A stretch of DNA of 64,000 bases from Desulforamulus putei DSM 12395. Its GTDB lineage: Bacteria; Bacillota; Desulfotomaculia; Desulfotomaculales; Desulfotomaculaceae. The translations under genes were made by a program, and so were the position numbers. Each line of letters opens with the position of its first letter. The first letter of the stretch is position 1. Below the pieces are notes generated by a model, which was given only the letters and a program-made list of their open reading frames with translations, did no database searches and was not told where the DNA came from. Below, one piece after another: positions 7,908 to 16,565 of the stretch. The DNA is taken from NCBI RefSeq assembly GCF_900129195.1, contig NZ_FQUY01000007.1:55325-119324 (forward strand). Reading direction: 5' to 3'.

Positions 7908-9445
7908 TGAAAATGACAAAGGGTTTCGTTTATCTGGTAGGCGCCGGTCCTGGAGATCCGGGGTTGATTACAGTAAAAGGATTAAACTGCATCCGCCAAG
8001 CGGATGTGCTGGTCTATGATCGCCTGGCCGGTCCACGGCTGCTGGCCTATGCACGTCCGGACGCCGAACGAATTTACGTAGGCAAATCCCCGGACCGGCA
8101 CGCCATGCGACAGGAGGAGATCAACCAACTGCTGGTGGACAAAGCCAAAGAGGGTAAGGTTGTTACCCGGTTAAAGGGTGGCGACCCCTTTGTTTTTGGC
8201 CGGGGAGGCGAAGAAGCGGAAATCCTGGTGGAAAATGGTATTCCCTTTGAGGTGGTGCCGGGGATCACCTCCGCCATCTCTGTACCGGCCTATGCCGGCA
8301 TTCCGGTCACCCACCGGGGTTACACCTCTACGCTGGCCATTATCACCGGCAATGAAGATCCCAATAAGGATGATTCCAGCATTGCCTGGGATAAAATTGC
8401 CACCGGCGCCGGGACGCTGGTTTTCTTGATGGGAATGGGGAACCTGCCCGGTATTTGCGCCAGGCTGATGGAGTTTGGCCGGTCACCGGAAACTCCCGTT
8501 GCCTTGATTCGCTGGGGTACCCGTCCGGAACAGAGAACCATTACCGGCACACTAGAGAACATCCACCAAAGGGCTACGGAAGCAAACTTTAAGAATCCTG
8601 CCGTTATTGTGGTAGGAGAAGTTGTGAAGCTAAGGGAAAAATTGGCCTGGTTTGAGAACAGGCCCCTGTTTGGCAAGCGGGTGATTGTGACCCGTTCCCG
8701 GGAACAGGCCAGTGTCTTGTCCACCGCCATTGAGGCCCTGGGCGGCGAACCATGGGAATTTCCCACCATCCGAATCGCTCCCCCGGAGGACTTTAGCCCG
8801 CTGGACAAAGCCATCACCGATGTCCGTTCCTACCGCTGGGTGATCTTCACCAGTGTCAACGGTGTAAAAATGTTCTTTGACCGGATGCGTGAGAATAAAA
8901 AGGATATTCGGGATTTAAGCGACGTGCGGCTGTGTGCCATCGGACCCCGCACCAGGGAGGAATTGGAGGCGCGGGGCCTGATGGTGGACTATGTGCCCGG
9001 TGAATACCGGGCGGAAGAAATTGTCGAGGGATTAAGGGGCAAGGTATTGCCCGGCGACCGGGTGCTGTTGCCCCGGGCGGATATTGCCCGCAAGCTGCTG
9101 CCCCGGGCGCTGGAAGAGATGGGGGCCGTTGTCCATGAGGTGGTAGCCTACCGCACCGTTTTAGGAGACGGGGATGCCGCCGCCATCCGGCAGGCCCTGG
9201 CTGACGGTGAAGTCAGTGTGGTTACATTTACCAGTTCGTCCACTGCTCAAAATTTTGTTAAACTATTAGGTGAAGAAGGTTTGCCGCAGTTGATGGAGAA
9301 GGTGGCGGTGGCCAGCATTGGCCCCATTACCTCCCGTACTGCCAGGGAACTGGGATTGCGGGTGGATATTGAAGCAAAGGAATACACCATTGACGGCCTG
9401 GTACAAGCCATAACCGATTATTTCACCGGCCGGGAAGATGCCTAG
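7904..9445 (+). CDS. cobA-hemD: Uroporphyrinogen-III methyltransferase / uroporphyrinogen-III synthase fusion
   Basis: Two enzymes in one 513-residue chain. Residues 1-245 are an SAM-dependent tetrapyrrole methylase (VGAGPGDPGLITVKG, then LKGGDPFVFGRGGEE) that converts uroporphyrinogen III to precorrin-2. Residues from about 250 to 505 are HemD (KRVIVTRSREQA, then FTSVNGVK and FTSSSTAQNF), which cyclises hydroxymethylbilane. The fusion is common in Clostridia. It channels all uroporphyrinogen III made here toward precorrin-2 and fits the absence of hemE, hemN or hemH in the cluster. Confidence 0.95.
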   Translation: MMKMTKGFVYLVGAGPGDPGLITVKGLNCIRQADVLVYDRLAGPRLLAYARPDAERIYVGKSPDRHAMRQEEINQLLVDKAKEGKVVTRLKGGDPFVFGRGGEEAEILVENGIPFEVVPGITSAISVPAYAGIPVTHRGYTSTLAIITGNEDPNKDDSSIAWDKIATGAGTLVFLMGMGNLPGICARLMEFGRSPETPVALIRWGTRPEQRTITGTLENIHQRATEANFKNPAVIVVGEVVKLREKLAWFENRPLFGKRVIVTRSREQASVLSTAIEALGGEPWEFPTIRIAPPEDFSPLDKAITDVRSYRWVIFTSVNGVKMFFDRMRENKKDIRDLSDVRLCAIGPRTREELEARGLMVDYVPGEYRAEEIVEGLRGKVLPGDRVLLPRADIARKLLPRALEEMGAVVHEVVAYRTVLGDGDAAAIRQALADGEVSVVTFTSSSTAQNFVKLLGEEGLPQLMEKVAVASIGPITSRTARELGLRVDIEAKEYTIDGLVQAITDYFTGREDA

Positions 9446-9543
9446 CATCTCCCGACCGGATAAATTTATAAAAAGGTAGACATTAAGCGCCCTTACGGCT
9501 TTTCTAATTAGTAGAAAATTGCGTATAGAAAAGTGGGAGTATT

Positions 9544-10716
9544 ATGATAAGTATTAGTAAATTACTCTGTGGCACAGAAAACTTTGGCGATTCCCTGCGC
9601 TACGCTCACGGTTCCCAAGGGCAAGTCCACGGCGCTGTGGCCGGTCACGGGCCGGTGGTGGTCTGGAACTCCACCCGGACCTGCAACCTTCAATGCCGCC
9701 ATTGTTATTCTGAGTCCGACAGTAAAAAATATGATGAACTTAGTACCCGGGAAGCCAAACAGTTCATTGACGATTTGGCCGAATTCAAGGTGCCTGTTTT
9801 GCTGTTTTCCGGGGGTGAACCCCTGGTGCGGCCGGATTTCTTTGAACTGGCCCGGTATGCCGGTCAAAGGGGCATCCGTACCACCATTTCCACCAATGGC
9901 ACCCTTATTACGCCCGAGGTTGCCCGGCGTCTGAAGGACATTGGCGTCGGGTATGTAGGCATCAGCCTGGACGGCATCGGGGAGGTCAATGACCGGTTCC
10001 GGGGCCGCAAGGGCGCCTTTGAGGCAGCGTTAAAGGGCATTCGCAACTGCCTGGCCGTAGGCCAGCGGGTGGGCCTCCGTTTTACCATTAACCGTCATAA
10101 TCACAAAGAACTGAACAATATTTTTGACCTGATTGAAAAAGAAAATATCCCCAGGGTGTGCTTTTATCATCTTGTTTACTCGGGACGGGGCAGTGAAATG
10201 ATTAAGGAAGACATTACCCATGAAGAAAGCCGCGCCGCCCTGGATTTAATTATTGAGCGGACCCTTGACTTTCACCGCCGGGGTCTGGATAAAGAAATAT
10301 TAACCGTTGATAACCACGCCGATGCCATTTATATTTACCTCAAGCTGCTTAAGGAAAACCCGGAACGGGCCCGGCAGGTTTATGAACTGTTGTCCCGCAA
10401 CGGCGGCAACCGGACCGGTATCGCCATTGGCGAGGTGGATTGGGAGGGCAATGTCCATGCCGACCAGTTTACCCGCAATCACTGTTTTGGCAATGTGCGG
10501 CAACGGAAATTCGGGGACATCTGGACCGATCTCAGCCATCCCATCCTGGCCGGTCTCAAGAACCGCAAACCTTTGCTGCAGGGCCGCTGCGCCAAATGCA
10601 AGTGGTTGGACCTGTGCAACGGCAATTTCCGGGCCCGGGCGGAGGCGGTCCACGGCGACTTCTGGGCCGAAGACCCCGCCTGTTATTTAACGGATGAAGA
10701 AATAGGAGTTGTATAG
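9544..10716 (+). CDS. ahbC: Radical SAM Fe-coproporphyrin III synthase (AhbC/NirJ-like)
   Basis: Predicted to remove the two acetate side chains of 12,18-didecarboxysiroheme, giving Fe-coproporphyrin III. The radical SAM cluster is CNLQCRHC (Cys47, 51, 54), followed by FSGGEPLVRPD. The C-terminal auxiliary-cluster region has GRCAKCKWLDLCNGNFRARA and WAEDPACYLTDEE, typical of AhbC/NirJ. RBS GTGGGAG lies close to the ATG. The alternative name in databases, haem d1 protein NirJ1, is less likely functionally because the other ahb genes are present and no cd1 nitrite reductase is seen. Confidence 0.85.
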   Translation: MISISKLLCGTENFGDSLRYAHGSQGQVHGAVAGHGPVVVWNSTRTCNLQCRHCYSESDSKKYDELSTREAKQFIDDLAEFKVPVLLFSGGEPLVRPDFFELARYAGQRGIRTTISTNGTLITPEVARRLKDIGVGYVGISLDGIGEVNDRFRGRKGAFEAALKGIRNCLAVGQRVGLRFTINRHNHKELNNIFDLIEKENIPRVCFYHLVYSGRGSEMIKEDITHEESRAALDLIIERTLDFHRRGLDKEILTVDNHADAIYIYLKLLKENPERARQVYELLSRNGGNRTGIAIGEVDWEGNVHADQFTRNHCFGNVRQRKFGDIWTDLSHPILAGLKNRKPLLQGRCAKCKWLDLCNGNFRARAEAVHGDFWAEDPACYLTDEEIGVV

Positions 10717-10753
10717 CCGTCAGCCATCATATAGCAACAAAAAGCTGACGGCT
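10715..10753. repeat. Inverted repeat between ahbC and hemB
   Basis: AGCCGTCAGC and GCTGACGGCT flank a 19-base loop; TGATGTCTGATAACTAACAGCT follows in part-repeated form. There is no T-tract, so it is not a classical terminator. It resembles small mobile palindromes common in intergenic clostridial DNA, and may stabilise or process the operon mRNA. Confidence 0.6.
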
Positions 10754-10793
10754 GATGTCTGATAACTAACAGCTAAAACCGGAGGTGTTTACC

Positions 10794-11774
10794 TTGCCCG
10801 TTTTTCCAAATATCCGGCACCGCCGTTTAAGACTGAACGAAAGGGTCAGGCGGTTGGTGCGGGAAAACCACCTGTCAGTGGATGACCTCATTTACCCGGT
10901 ATTTGTAACCTGCGGCCGGGGCGTGCGCCGGGAAGTTCCCAGCATGCCGGGGGTCTATAATCTTTCCGTCGACTTGTTGCTGGAAGAGATAAAAAATGTA
11001 GAGGAGCTGGGCATCCCCGGTATTCTCGTCTTCGGCGTTCCAGAAGAGAAGGATGAGGCGGGGGCCGGCGCCTATGACCCGGACGGCATTGTGCAGCAGG
11101 CAGTGCGCGTCGTTAAAAAATCTTTCCCGGATTTACTGGTGATTACCGATGTCTGCCTGTGTGAATATACCAGCCATGGCCATTGTGGGTTGATTAAAGG
11201 ACACACGGTGGACAACGACCCCACCCTGGAATTGCTTGCTCAAACCGCCCTGTCCCACGCCCGGGCGGGAGCGGATATGGTGGCCCCCTCGGACATGATG
11301 GACGGCCGGGTGGCAGCCATTCGGGCCAAGCTGGACGCCGAGGGCTATGCCGATATTCCTATCATGGCCTACTCGGCCAAATATGCCTCTGCTTATTACG
11401 GTCCCTTCCGTGAGGCTGCCGGCTCCACCCCGCAGTTTGGCGACCGGAAGACCTACCAGATGGACCCCGCCAACGGGGATGAGGCCTTGCGGGAAACTGC
11501 CCAGGATATTAAAGAAGGGGCCGATATTGTAATGGTAAAACCGGCCCTAGCCTATATGGACATCATCCGCCGGATTAAGGAAGAGTTCGGCTACCCCCTG
11601 GCTGCCTATAATGTCAGCGGCGAGTATGCCATGGTCAAGGCGGCCGCCCAATTGGGTTGGATCGATGAACGGAGGATTGTGCTGGAGACATTGACCGGCC
11701 TCAAGCGGGCCGGGGCAGATATTATTATTACGTACCATGCCCTGGAGGTTGCCCGCTGGTTAAGGGAGGTTTAA
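10794..11774 (+). CDS. hemB: Porphobilinogen synthase (5-aminolevulinate dehydratase)
   Basis: Condenses two 5-aminolevulinate molecules to porphobilinogen. Active-site lysines are in MAYSAKYAS (Lys196) and [11 protein letters not shown] (Lys249). The zinc-type cysteine motif [14 protein letters not shown] points to a zinc-dependent enzyme. The TTG at 10794 is chosen because GGAGGTG ends six bases before it; an in-frame GTG nine bases earlier overlaps that ribosome site. The resulting length is 326 residues. The gene sits between the two radical SAM haem genes. Confidence 0.95.
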   Translation: MPVFPNIRHRRLRLNERVRRLVRENHLSVDDLIYPVFVTCGRGVRREVPSMPGVYNLSVDLLLEEIKNVEELGIPGILVFGVPEEKDEAGAGAYDPDGIVQQAVRVVKKSFPDLLVITDVCLCEYTSHGHCGLIKGHTVDNDPTLELLAQTALSHARAGADMVAPSDMMDGRVAAIRAKLDAEGYADIPIMAYSAKYASAYYGPFREAAGSTPQFGDRKTYQMDPANGDEALRETAQDIKEGADIVMVKPALAYMDIIRRIKEEFGYPLAAYNVSGEYAMVKAAAQLGWIDERRIVLETLTGLKRAGADIIITYHALEVARWLREV

Positions 11775-11778
11775 CAAC

Positions 11779-12771
11779 ATGATTATTTCCTGGAATACCA
11801 CCAACGCCTGCAATCTCTACTGCGCCCATTGCTACCGGGATGCCGGCGTGAAAGCGGAGGAAGAACTCAATACAGAGGAAGGTAAAAGGCTTATAGATCA
11901 GATTGCCGAAGCGGGCTTTAAGATTATGATCTTCAGCGGCGGGGAACCGCTGATGAGACCGGATATTTATGAACTGGTGGCCCATGCCAGGTCAAAGGGC
12001 CTGCGGCCGGTCTTTGGCAGCAACGGCACGCTGATTACCCCGGAGGTGGCCCGGCGTCTCAAAGAATGCGGCGCTGCCGGCATCGGCATCAGCCTGGACA
12101 GTGCAGACCCGGCCAAGCACGACCGGTTTCGGGCCAAAGAGGGCTGCTGGCAGGCGGCTGTGGAGGGAATGCGTAATTGCCACCAAGCCGGGCTGCCCTT
12201 CCAGGTTCATACCACGGTGATGGATTGGAACTACCACGAGGCGGAGGAACTGACCGACCTGGCCGTCAAAGAAGGCGCCATGGCCCATCACTTTTTCTTT
12301 CTGGTACCCACCGGGAGGGCGGTCAACATTGAAGAGGAGTCCTTACGGGCAGAACAGTATGAGGGATTGCTGCAAAGGATTATGGAAAAACAAAAGCAGG
12401 TGGACATCGAGTTAAAGCCCACCTGTGCGCCCCAGTTTATGCGGATTGCCAGACAAATGGGGGTTCCTACCCGCTTCCGGCGGGGCTGCCTGGCCGGAAT
12501 TTCGTACTGCATCATCAGTCCCAAAGGAGATGTGCAGCCCTGCGCCTACTTGAACATTCCCTTAGGAAATGTGAAAGAAACTTCCTTTGTGGACATCTGG
12601 CGGGACAACCCGGTGCTCAAGGAACTGCGTACCCTGGACTATAAAGGTGGCTGCGGCGCCTGCGGGTTTAAGAAACTTTGCGGCGGTTGCCGGGCCAGGG
12701 CATATTTTTATCACGGAGATTATATGGCTGAGGAACCATGGTGCTTATACCATGGTCGAAAGGGGTATTAA
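11779..12771 (+). CDS. ahbD: Radical SAM haem synthase AhbD-like
   Basis: Predicted to convert the two propionates of Fe-coproporphyrin III to vinyl groups, the last step of the sirohaem route to haem b. The radical SAM triad is CNLYCAHC (Cys11, 15, 18) with FSGGEPLMRPD. The C terminus has an auxiliary cluster motif GGCGACGFKKLCGGCRARAY followed by AEEPWC, which separates it from AhbC (CNGNFR). It starts four bases after hemB and its stop is directly followed by the ahbA start. Distinguishing AhbC from AhbD rests on the C-terminal motifs. Confidence 0.85.
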   Translation: MIISWNTTNACNLYCAHCYRDAGVKAEEELNTEEGKRLIDQIAEAGFKIMIFSGGEPLMRPDIYELVAHARSKGLRPVFGSNGTLITPEVARRLKECGAAGIGISLDSADPAKHDRFRAKEGCWQAAVEGMRNCHQAGLPFQVHTTVMDWNYHEAEELTDLAVKEGAMAHHFFFLVPTGRAVNIEEESLRAEQYEGLLQRIMEKQKQVDIELKPTCAPQFMRIARQMGVPTRFRRGCLAGISYCIISPKGDVQPCAYLNIPLGNVKETSFVDIWRDNPVLKELRTLDYKGGCGACGFKKLCGGCRARAYFYHGDYMAEEPWCLYHGRKGY

Positions 12772-13236
12772 ATGCAGCTGGATCATCTGGACAGGCAACT
12801 TCTCAACCTGGTTCAATCGGATTTTCCCATTTGTCCGCAGCCCTACCAGGTACTGGCAGAGCAATTGGGGATCACCGAACAGGAGGTCTTACAACGTCTG
12901 GAACGATTAATGCAGCAGGATGTTCTTCGCCGTTTGGGAGGGATTTTTGATTCCCGCAAATTGGGGTACAAGGGAACACTGTGTGCCATGAAAGTTCCTC
13001 AAGACCGCATCGATGAAGTGGCTGCAGTAATCAACAGTTATGTAGGAATCACCCATAATTATTTACGAGACCACGAGTACAATATGTGGTTTACCATTTT
13101 GGCCCAATCTCCGGCTAAGGTGGAACAGATTCTCAATGAAATCAGAGAAAGAACAGGTATTGAGGATATTATCAACCTTCCATCTCAAAGGTTCTTCAAG
13201 GTTCTGGTGAATTTTGACCTTTCAGGTGAAGATTAA
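12772..13236 (+). CDS. ahbA: Siroheme decarboxylase subunit AhbA-like
   Basis: An Lrp/AsnC-like protein of 154 residues: N-terminal winged-helix-like part (LDRQLLNLVQSDFPICPQPY) and an alpha/beta ligand-binding part with NYLRDHEYNMWFT. In the alternative haem pathway such proteins pair with AhbB to decarboxylate sirohaem at C12 and C18 and are not DNA regulators. The context between ahbD and ahbB makes the enzyme role far more likely than a transcription factor. Translation is probably coupled to ahbD, whose stop codon abuts this ATG. Confidence 0.88.
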   Translation: MQLDHLDRQLLNLVQSDFPICPQPYQVLAEQLGITEQEVLQRLERLMQQDVLRRLGGIFDSRKLGYKGTLCAMKVPQDRIDEVAAVINSYVGITHNYLRDHEYNMWFTILAQSPAKVEQILNEIRERTGIEDIINLPSQRFFKVLVNFDLSGED

Positions 13237-13253
13237 GTTGCGAGAGGGAGAAT

Positions 13254-13727
13254 ATGACATTAAGTGAGCTGGATAAGCGCATCATAATGGAATTGCAGTC
13301 GGGTTTGCCCCTGGTCAGCCGGCCCTTTGAGGCCCTGGCCAGGCGGGTGGGGATCACGGAAGAAGAGTTTCTGGCCAGGGTTCATGCCATCCAACAGGCC
13401 GGAATTATGAGGCGAATTGGGGCTGCCCTGCGGCATCACCGGGTGGGGTTTACCGCCAACGCCATGATTGTATGGCAGATCCCCGAGGAAAGAATTGTTG
13501 AAGTGGGAGAACAAATGTCCCGGTTGCCTGAGGTGACCCACTGCTACCAGCGGGTATCTTTACCCCAGTGGCCCTATAACTTTTATACTATGGTGCACGG
13601 CCGCAGCCGGGAAGAATGCCAGCGAATTGCCGAGAAGTTAGCCCAAATAGCCGGTGTAAATAACTACCGACTTTTATATAGTGTGGCAGAACTGAAGAAA
13701 AGCAGCATGAAATATTTCATGGATTAG
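13254..13727 (+). CDS. ahbB: Siroheme decarboxylase subunit AhbB-like
   Basis: Second Lrp/AsnC-like subunit (157 aa) of the sirohaem decarboxylase. It shares the N-terminal fold with AhbA (LDKRIIMELQSGLPLVSRPF) and carries the family stretch RRIGAALRHHRVGF and VTHCYQRVSLPQWPYNFYTM. His-rich segments of this kind line the tetrapyrrole pocket in characterised family members. GAGAGGGAG precedes the ATG. The gene is 17 bases from ahbA, and hemL follows after 12 bases. Confidence 0.88.
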   Translation: MTLSELDKRIIMELQSGLPLVSRPFEALARRVGITEEEFLARVHAIQQAGIMRRIGAALRHHRVGFTANAMIVWQIPEERIVEVGEQMSRLPEVTHCYQRVSLPQWPYNFYTMVHGRSREECQRIAEKLAQIAGVNNYRLLYSVAELKKSSMKYFMD

Positions 13728-13739
13728 GAGGGTTACCCC

Positions 13740-15038
13740 ATGGCTCCCGGTTACCAAAAATCCAAGGAGATGTTTGAACAGGCCCAGATGGTGATCCCCG
13801 GCGGGGTCAACAGCCCGGTGCGGGCTTTCAAGTCCGTAGGTATGACACCCCCTTTCATTGCCAGGGCCAACGGCTCCCGCCTGTGGGATGCGGACGGCAA
13901 TGAATATATTGATTATGTCTGTTCCTGGGGCCCCCTTATTCTGGGCCACCGCCATCCTGCAGTGATGCATGCCATCCAGCGGTGTCTGGAACGGGGAACC
14001 ACCTACGGCGCCCCCACCGACCTGGAATTAACCCTGGCCCAAATGGTGGTGGAAGCGCTGCCGTCGGTGGAAATGGTCCGCATGGTAAACTCCGGCACCG
14101 AGGCCACCATGAGCGCCTTGCGTTTGGCCAGGGCCTATACCAACCGCAGTAAAATTGTTAAATTTGAGGGCTGTTACCACGGCCATCACGATTCCCTGCT
14201 GATCAAAGCGGGGTCCGGCGCCCTAACCCATGGCGTACCCACCAGCCCGGGGGTTCCGGAGAATATCGCCGGCAACACCATCAATGCCCGTTACAATGAC
14301 CTGGAACTGTTGGAGAAAATCTTTGCCGAAGCGGGCTCCGAGATCGCCGCGGTGATTGTGGAACCCCTGGCCGGCAATATGGGGGTTGTCCCTCCCGCAG
14401 AGGGATTTCTGCAGGGATTGCGCAATCTTTGCAACAAGTATGGCGCCCTGTTAATCTTTGATGAAGTGATCACCGGCTTCCGCCTGAGCTATGGCGGGGC
14501 ACAGTCTTACTATAACGTGATGCCGGATTTAACCTGCCTGGGTAAAATCATTGGCGGTGGTTTGCCCGTGGGCGCCTACGGCGGGCGCAGGGAAATTATG
14601 CAAATGGTTTCACCGGCGGGCCCGGTGTACCAGGCCGGCACCCTGTCCGGCAACCCCCTGGCCATGACTGCGGGCATCGCCACCCTGGAACAATTGCAGC
14701 AGCCGGGGGTTTATGAAGAACTGAACCGCAAGTCTGCCCTGCTGGCCCAGGGATTAAGCCAGGCCGCCAGGGCTGCCGGTGTGCCGGCAAGCTTTAACCG
14801 GGTAGAATCCTTACAAACCTGTTTCTTTACCGGGCACCCTGTGAACGACTTCGCCAGCGCTTCCACTTCCGATACCAAGCGTTACGCCGCTTTCTTCAGA
14901 AGCATGCTGGAGCAGGGCATCTATTTGGCGCCTTCCCAATTTGAAGCAATCTTTGTCTCCACGGCCCATACCGACAGCGACATAGAACGTACCGTGGAAG
15001 CCGCTTACCACGCATATAAGGCTGCCGCACAAATATAA
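13740..15038 (+). CDS. hemL: Glutamate-1-semialdehyde 2,1-aminomutase
   Basis: PLP enzyme that makes 5-aminolevulinate from the HemA product. It shows [10 protein letters not shown] near the N terminus, the PLP-contacting [12 protein letters not shown] and the Schiff-base lysine in [17 protein letters not shown] (Lys269). Length 432 is normal. RBS AGGAGGG precedes the ATG. As the last gene of the haem operon it closes the set needed for tetrapyrrole synthesis from glutamyl-tRNA; a terminator follows. Confidence 0.96.
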   Translation: MAPGYQKSKEMFEQAQMVIPGGVNSPVRAFKSVGMTPPFIARANGSRLWDADGNEYIDYVCSWGPLILGHRHPAVMHAIQRCLERGTTYGAPTDLELTLAQMVVEALPSVEMVRMVNSGTEATMSALRLARAYTNRSKIVKFEGCYHGHHDSLLIKAGSGALTHGVPTSPGVPENIAGNTINARYNDLELLEKIFAEAGSEIAAVIVEPLAGNMGVVPPAEGFLQGLRNLCNKYGALLIFDEVITGFRLSYGGAQSYYNVMPDLTCLGKIIGGGLPVGAYGGRREIMQMVSPAGPVYQAGTLSGNPLAMTAGIATLEQLQQPGVYEELNRKSALLAQGLSQAARAAGVPASFNRVESLQTCFFTGHPVNDFASASTSDTKRYAAFFRSMLEQGIYLAPSQFEAIFVSTAHTDSDIERTVEAAYHAYKAAAQI

Positions 15039-15047
15039 TAATAAAAA

Positions 15048-15088
15048 ACAAAGGACAGGCTCGCAAAACAGGACCTGTCCTTTGTTTA
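15048..15088 (+). terminator. Terminator of the haem operon
   Basis: A 12-bp stem, ACAAAGGACAGG / CCTGTCCTTTGT, starts ten bases after hemL and is followed by TTTAAA. Confidence 0.8.
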
Positions 15089-15138
15089 AACCCTTTCGCC
15101 TGGTAAAGGAAATACAATTATAACAGGAGGAGAATGCT

Positions 15139-15450
15139 ATGATTATTACCACCACTCCCACCATTGAAGGAAAACCCATCAAACAATATTACGGGCTGGT
15201 TTGCGGGGAAGCCATTATGGGGGCTAACATTGTCAGGGATATTTTTGCCAGCATCACCGACATTGTCGGGGGGCGGAGCGGGGCTTACGAAGGGAAATTA
15301 GCCCATGCCCGGGAACTGGCCCTGGAAGAAATGAAAGAACAGGCCCACCGCATGGGGGCCAATGCTGTGGTTGGCGTGGACCTGGATTATGAAGTTATCC
15401 GGGAAGGAATGCTTATGGTAACCGCCAGCGGCACAGCAGTGACAATTTAA
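15139..15450 (+). CDS. YbjQ family (UPF0145) protein
   Basis: A 103-residue protein matching the YbjQ/UPF0145 family throughout: [50 protein letters not shown] and [17 protein letters not shown]. The family has a small beta-rich fold, often annotated as a heavy-metal-binding domain, but its function is not settled. RBS AGGAGGAG lies upstream. It is a single-gene unit between two terminators. Confidence 0.9.
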   Translation: MIITTTPTIEGKPIKQYYGLVCGEAIMGANIVRDIFASITDIVGGRSGAYEGKLAHARELALEEMKEQAHRMGANAVVGVDLDYEVIREGMLMVTASGTAVTI

Positions 15451-15459
15451 CCAAAACGA

Positions 15460-15484
15460 AAAGCACGGTCATTGGCCGTGCTTT
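15460..15484. terminator. Convergent terminator
   Basis: Stem AAAGCACGG / CCGTGCTTT between the convergent ybjQ-like and cheW genes; usable in both directions. Confidence 0.75.
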
Positions 15485-15495
15485 CATAATGTCCA

Positions 15496-15915
15496 TTAAA
15501 GTACCGTGTCAAGATTAATCAGCAGCCAGAGCTGGTCGCCTTTTTTAACAACGCCCTTCAGGAAGTCCACATTGTCTCCGATCATGTTGGGGGGTTCCAC
15601 TTCACTTTCCGTGTAACGGCCTACCTCAAGAACGCTGTCCACAATCATACCTACTTTGTTGCCTTTGTTTTCCACCACAATAATTCTGGTATCTTCATTC
15701 CGCTCGGTTTCCGGCAGGCCAAGACGACGGTTGAGACTGATCACAGGCAGGATGGTCCCCCGCAAATTAATAATGCCTTCGATATAGTAGCTGGTATTGG
15801 GCAGGCGGGTTACTTCCGCCATGCGAATGATTTCCTGAGTTTCATTAATAGGGAGGGCGTATTGCTGATCGTTAAGCTGGAATACCACCAGTTGTTCTTC
15901 CTGGCCAACTGCCAT
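15496..15915 (-). CDS. cheW: Chemotaxis coupling protein CheW
   Basis: Adaptor that links chemoreceptors to the CheA kinase. The 139-residue product has the CheW pattern: EEQLVVFQLNDQQYALPI, INLRGTILPVISLNRRLGL, IIVVENKGNKVGMIVDSVLEV and a C-terminal LLINLDTVL. The ATG at 15915 is used because AAAGGAGTG lies upstream; the open frame extends 40 codons further but without CheW similarity. It is a lone cheW; a chemoreceptor gene lies at 49446. Confidence 0.92.
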   Translation of the reverse strand: MAVGQEEQLVVFQLNDQQYALPINETQEIIRMAEVTRLPNTSYYIEGIINLRGTILPVISLNRRLGLPETERNEDTRIIVVENKGNKVGMIVDSVLEVGRYTESEVEPPNMIGDNVDFLKGVVKKGDQLWLLINLDTVL

Positions 15916-16108
15916 AAAAATCACTCCTTTAATTGATAACACGTACTGCAACCTTGAGGCATTAAGTAAATATTCTACACTGGGGAGAATTATTCCTCTG
16001 AGAGAAAAGGTGTCTGGGTTTGTATTTTCTGACATTATATAAAATCCTAGGATATTGGGGATAAAATATTACAAAAAATTAATTTCTATATAAAAAATCC
16101 AGAATCAA

Positions 16109-16136
16109 TTGACTGATAATTCTTTACAAGTATAAT
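16109..16136 (+). promoter_or_regulatory. SigA-type promoter of the hydrogenase maturation operon
   Basis: TTGACT and TATAAT are separated by 16 bases. Transcription would start near 16143 and give a leader of about 158 bases. Confidence 0.7.
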
Positions 16137-16142
16137 TAAAGT

Positions 16143-16300
16143 AAGCCTGACAAATCCGGGGTTTCCTGGTTTGGAGGGCGTGACAACGCAGAGTGTTTCC
16201 CTGAGGAGAAGGGCCGGGGGCCTTGGACCAAGGGGTATGCCTTTTACCGGTGTACGCTGCCCGTCTATGCCTTTCTCCGGCATTGACGGGTTTTATTTTT
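16143..16300 (+). promoter_or_regulatory. Structured leader with terminator before the H-cluster operon (riboswitch or attenuator candidate)
   Basis: The 5' UTR contains a run of local hairpins: GCGT-gaca-ACGC (16178-16189), CCCT/AGGG (16199-16213), CCTT/AAGG (16221-16233) and GTATGCC/GGTGTAC (16235-16254 region). It ends in a terminator, CCCGTC..GACGGG with nested ATGCC/GGCAT, followed by TTTTATTTTT that stops just before the first gene. A terminator placed between a promoter and the operon it serves implies regulated read-through. I could not match it to a riboswitch class I know. Confidence 0.6.
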
Positions 16301-16304
16301 GGGG

Positions 16305-16562
16305 GTGGTTGCTATAAATCGTCGCATCGGTGTGGTGGGGATTGTTATTGAAGACCGCAACAAAGCCCCGGAGATTAATAACATCCTGAGCCGGTACTCG
16401 GAAATCATCATAGGGCGCATGGGGATCCCTCATAAGGAACGAGGCCTTTCTGTAATATCTCTCATTGTGGAGGGAACCAATGATGAAATTGGAGCCATGA
16501 CAGGCAAGTTGGGAAATATTAAGGGTGTTCAGGTGAAATCTGCTCTCAGCACAAAATACTAG
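16305..16562 (+). CDS. TM1266-like iron-only hydrogenase system regulator
   Basis: An ACT-like protein of about 85 residues, RRIGVVGIVIEDRNKAPEIN at the N terminus and MTGKLGNIKGVQVKSALS at the end, matching the small TM1266-type family linked to [FeFe]-hydrogenase genes. The role is inferred from neighbourhood: it heads aspA-hydF-hydE-hydG. The start is uncertain. GTG at 16305 lies inside the purine-rich GGGGGTGG; a TTG at 16299 or a rare codon near 16314 with better spacing are alternatives. Confidence 0.8.
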   Translation: MVAINRRIGVVGIVIEDRNKAPEINNILSRYSEIIIGRMGIPHKERGLSVISLIVEGTNDEIGAMTGKLGNIKGVQVKSALSTKY

Positions 16563-16565
16563 GGG

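Noticed and set aside
9544..10716. NirJ role in haem d1 synthesis
   Set aside because: No nir genes or cd1 nitrite reductase are seen, and ahbA, ahbB and ahbD complete the haem b route.
12772..13727. AhbA/AhbB as Lrp/AsnC transcription regulators
   Set aside because: The sequence family overlaps, but two adjacent copies between ahbD and hemL fit the sirohaem decarboxylase subunits.
16143..16300. TPP, cobalamin, SAM-I or T-box leader before the hyd operon
   Set aside because: Their conserved boxes are not found; the element is therefore left unassigned.
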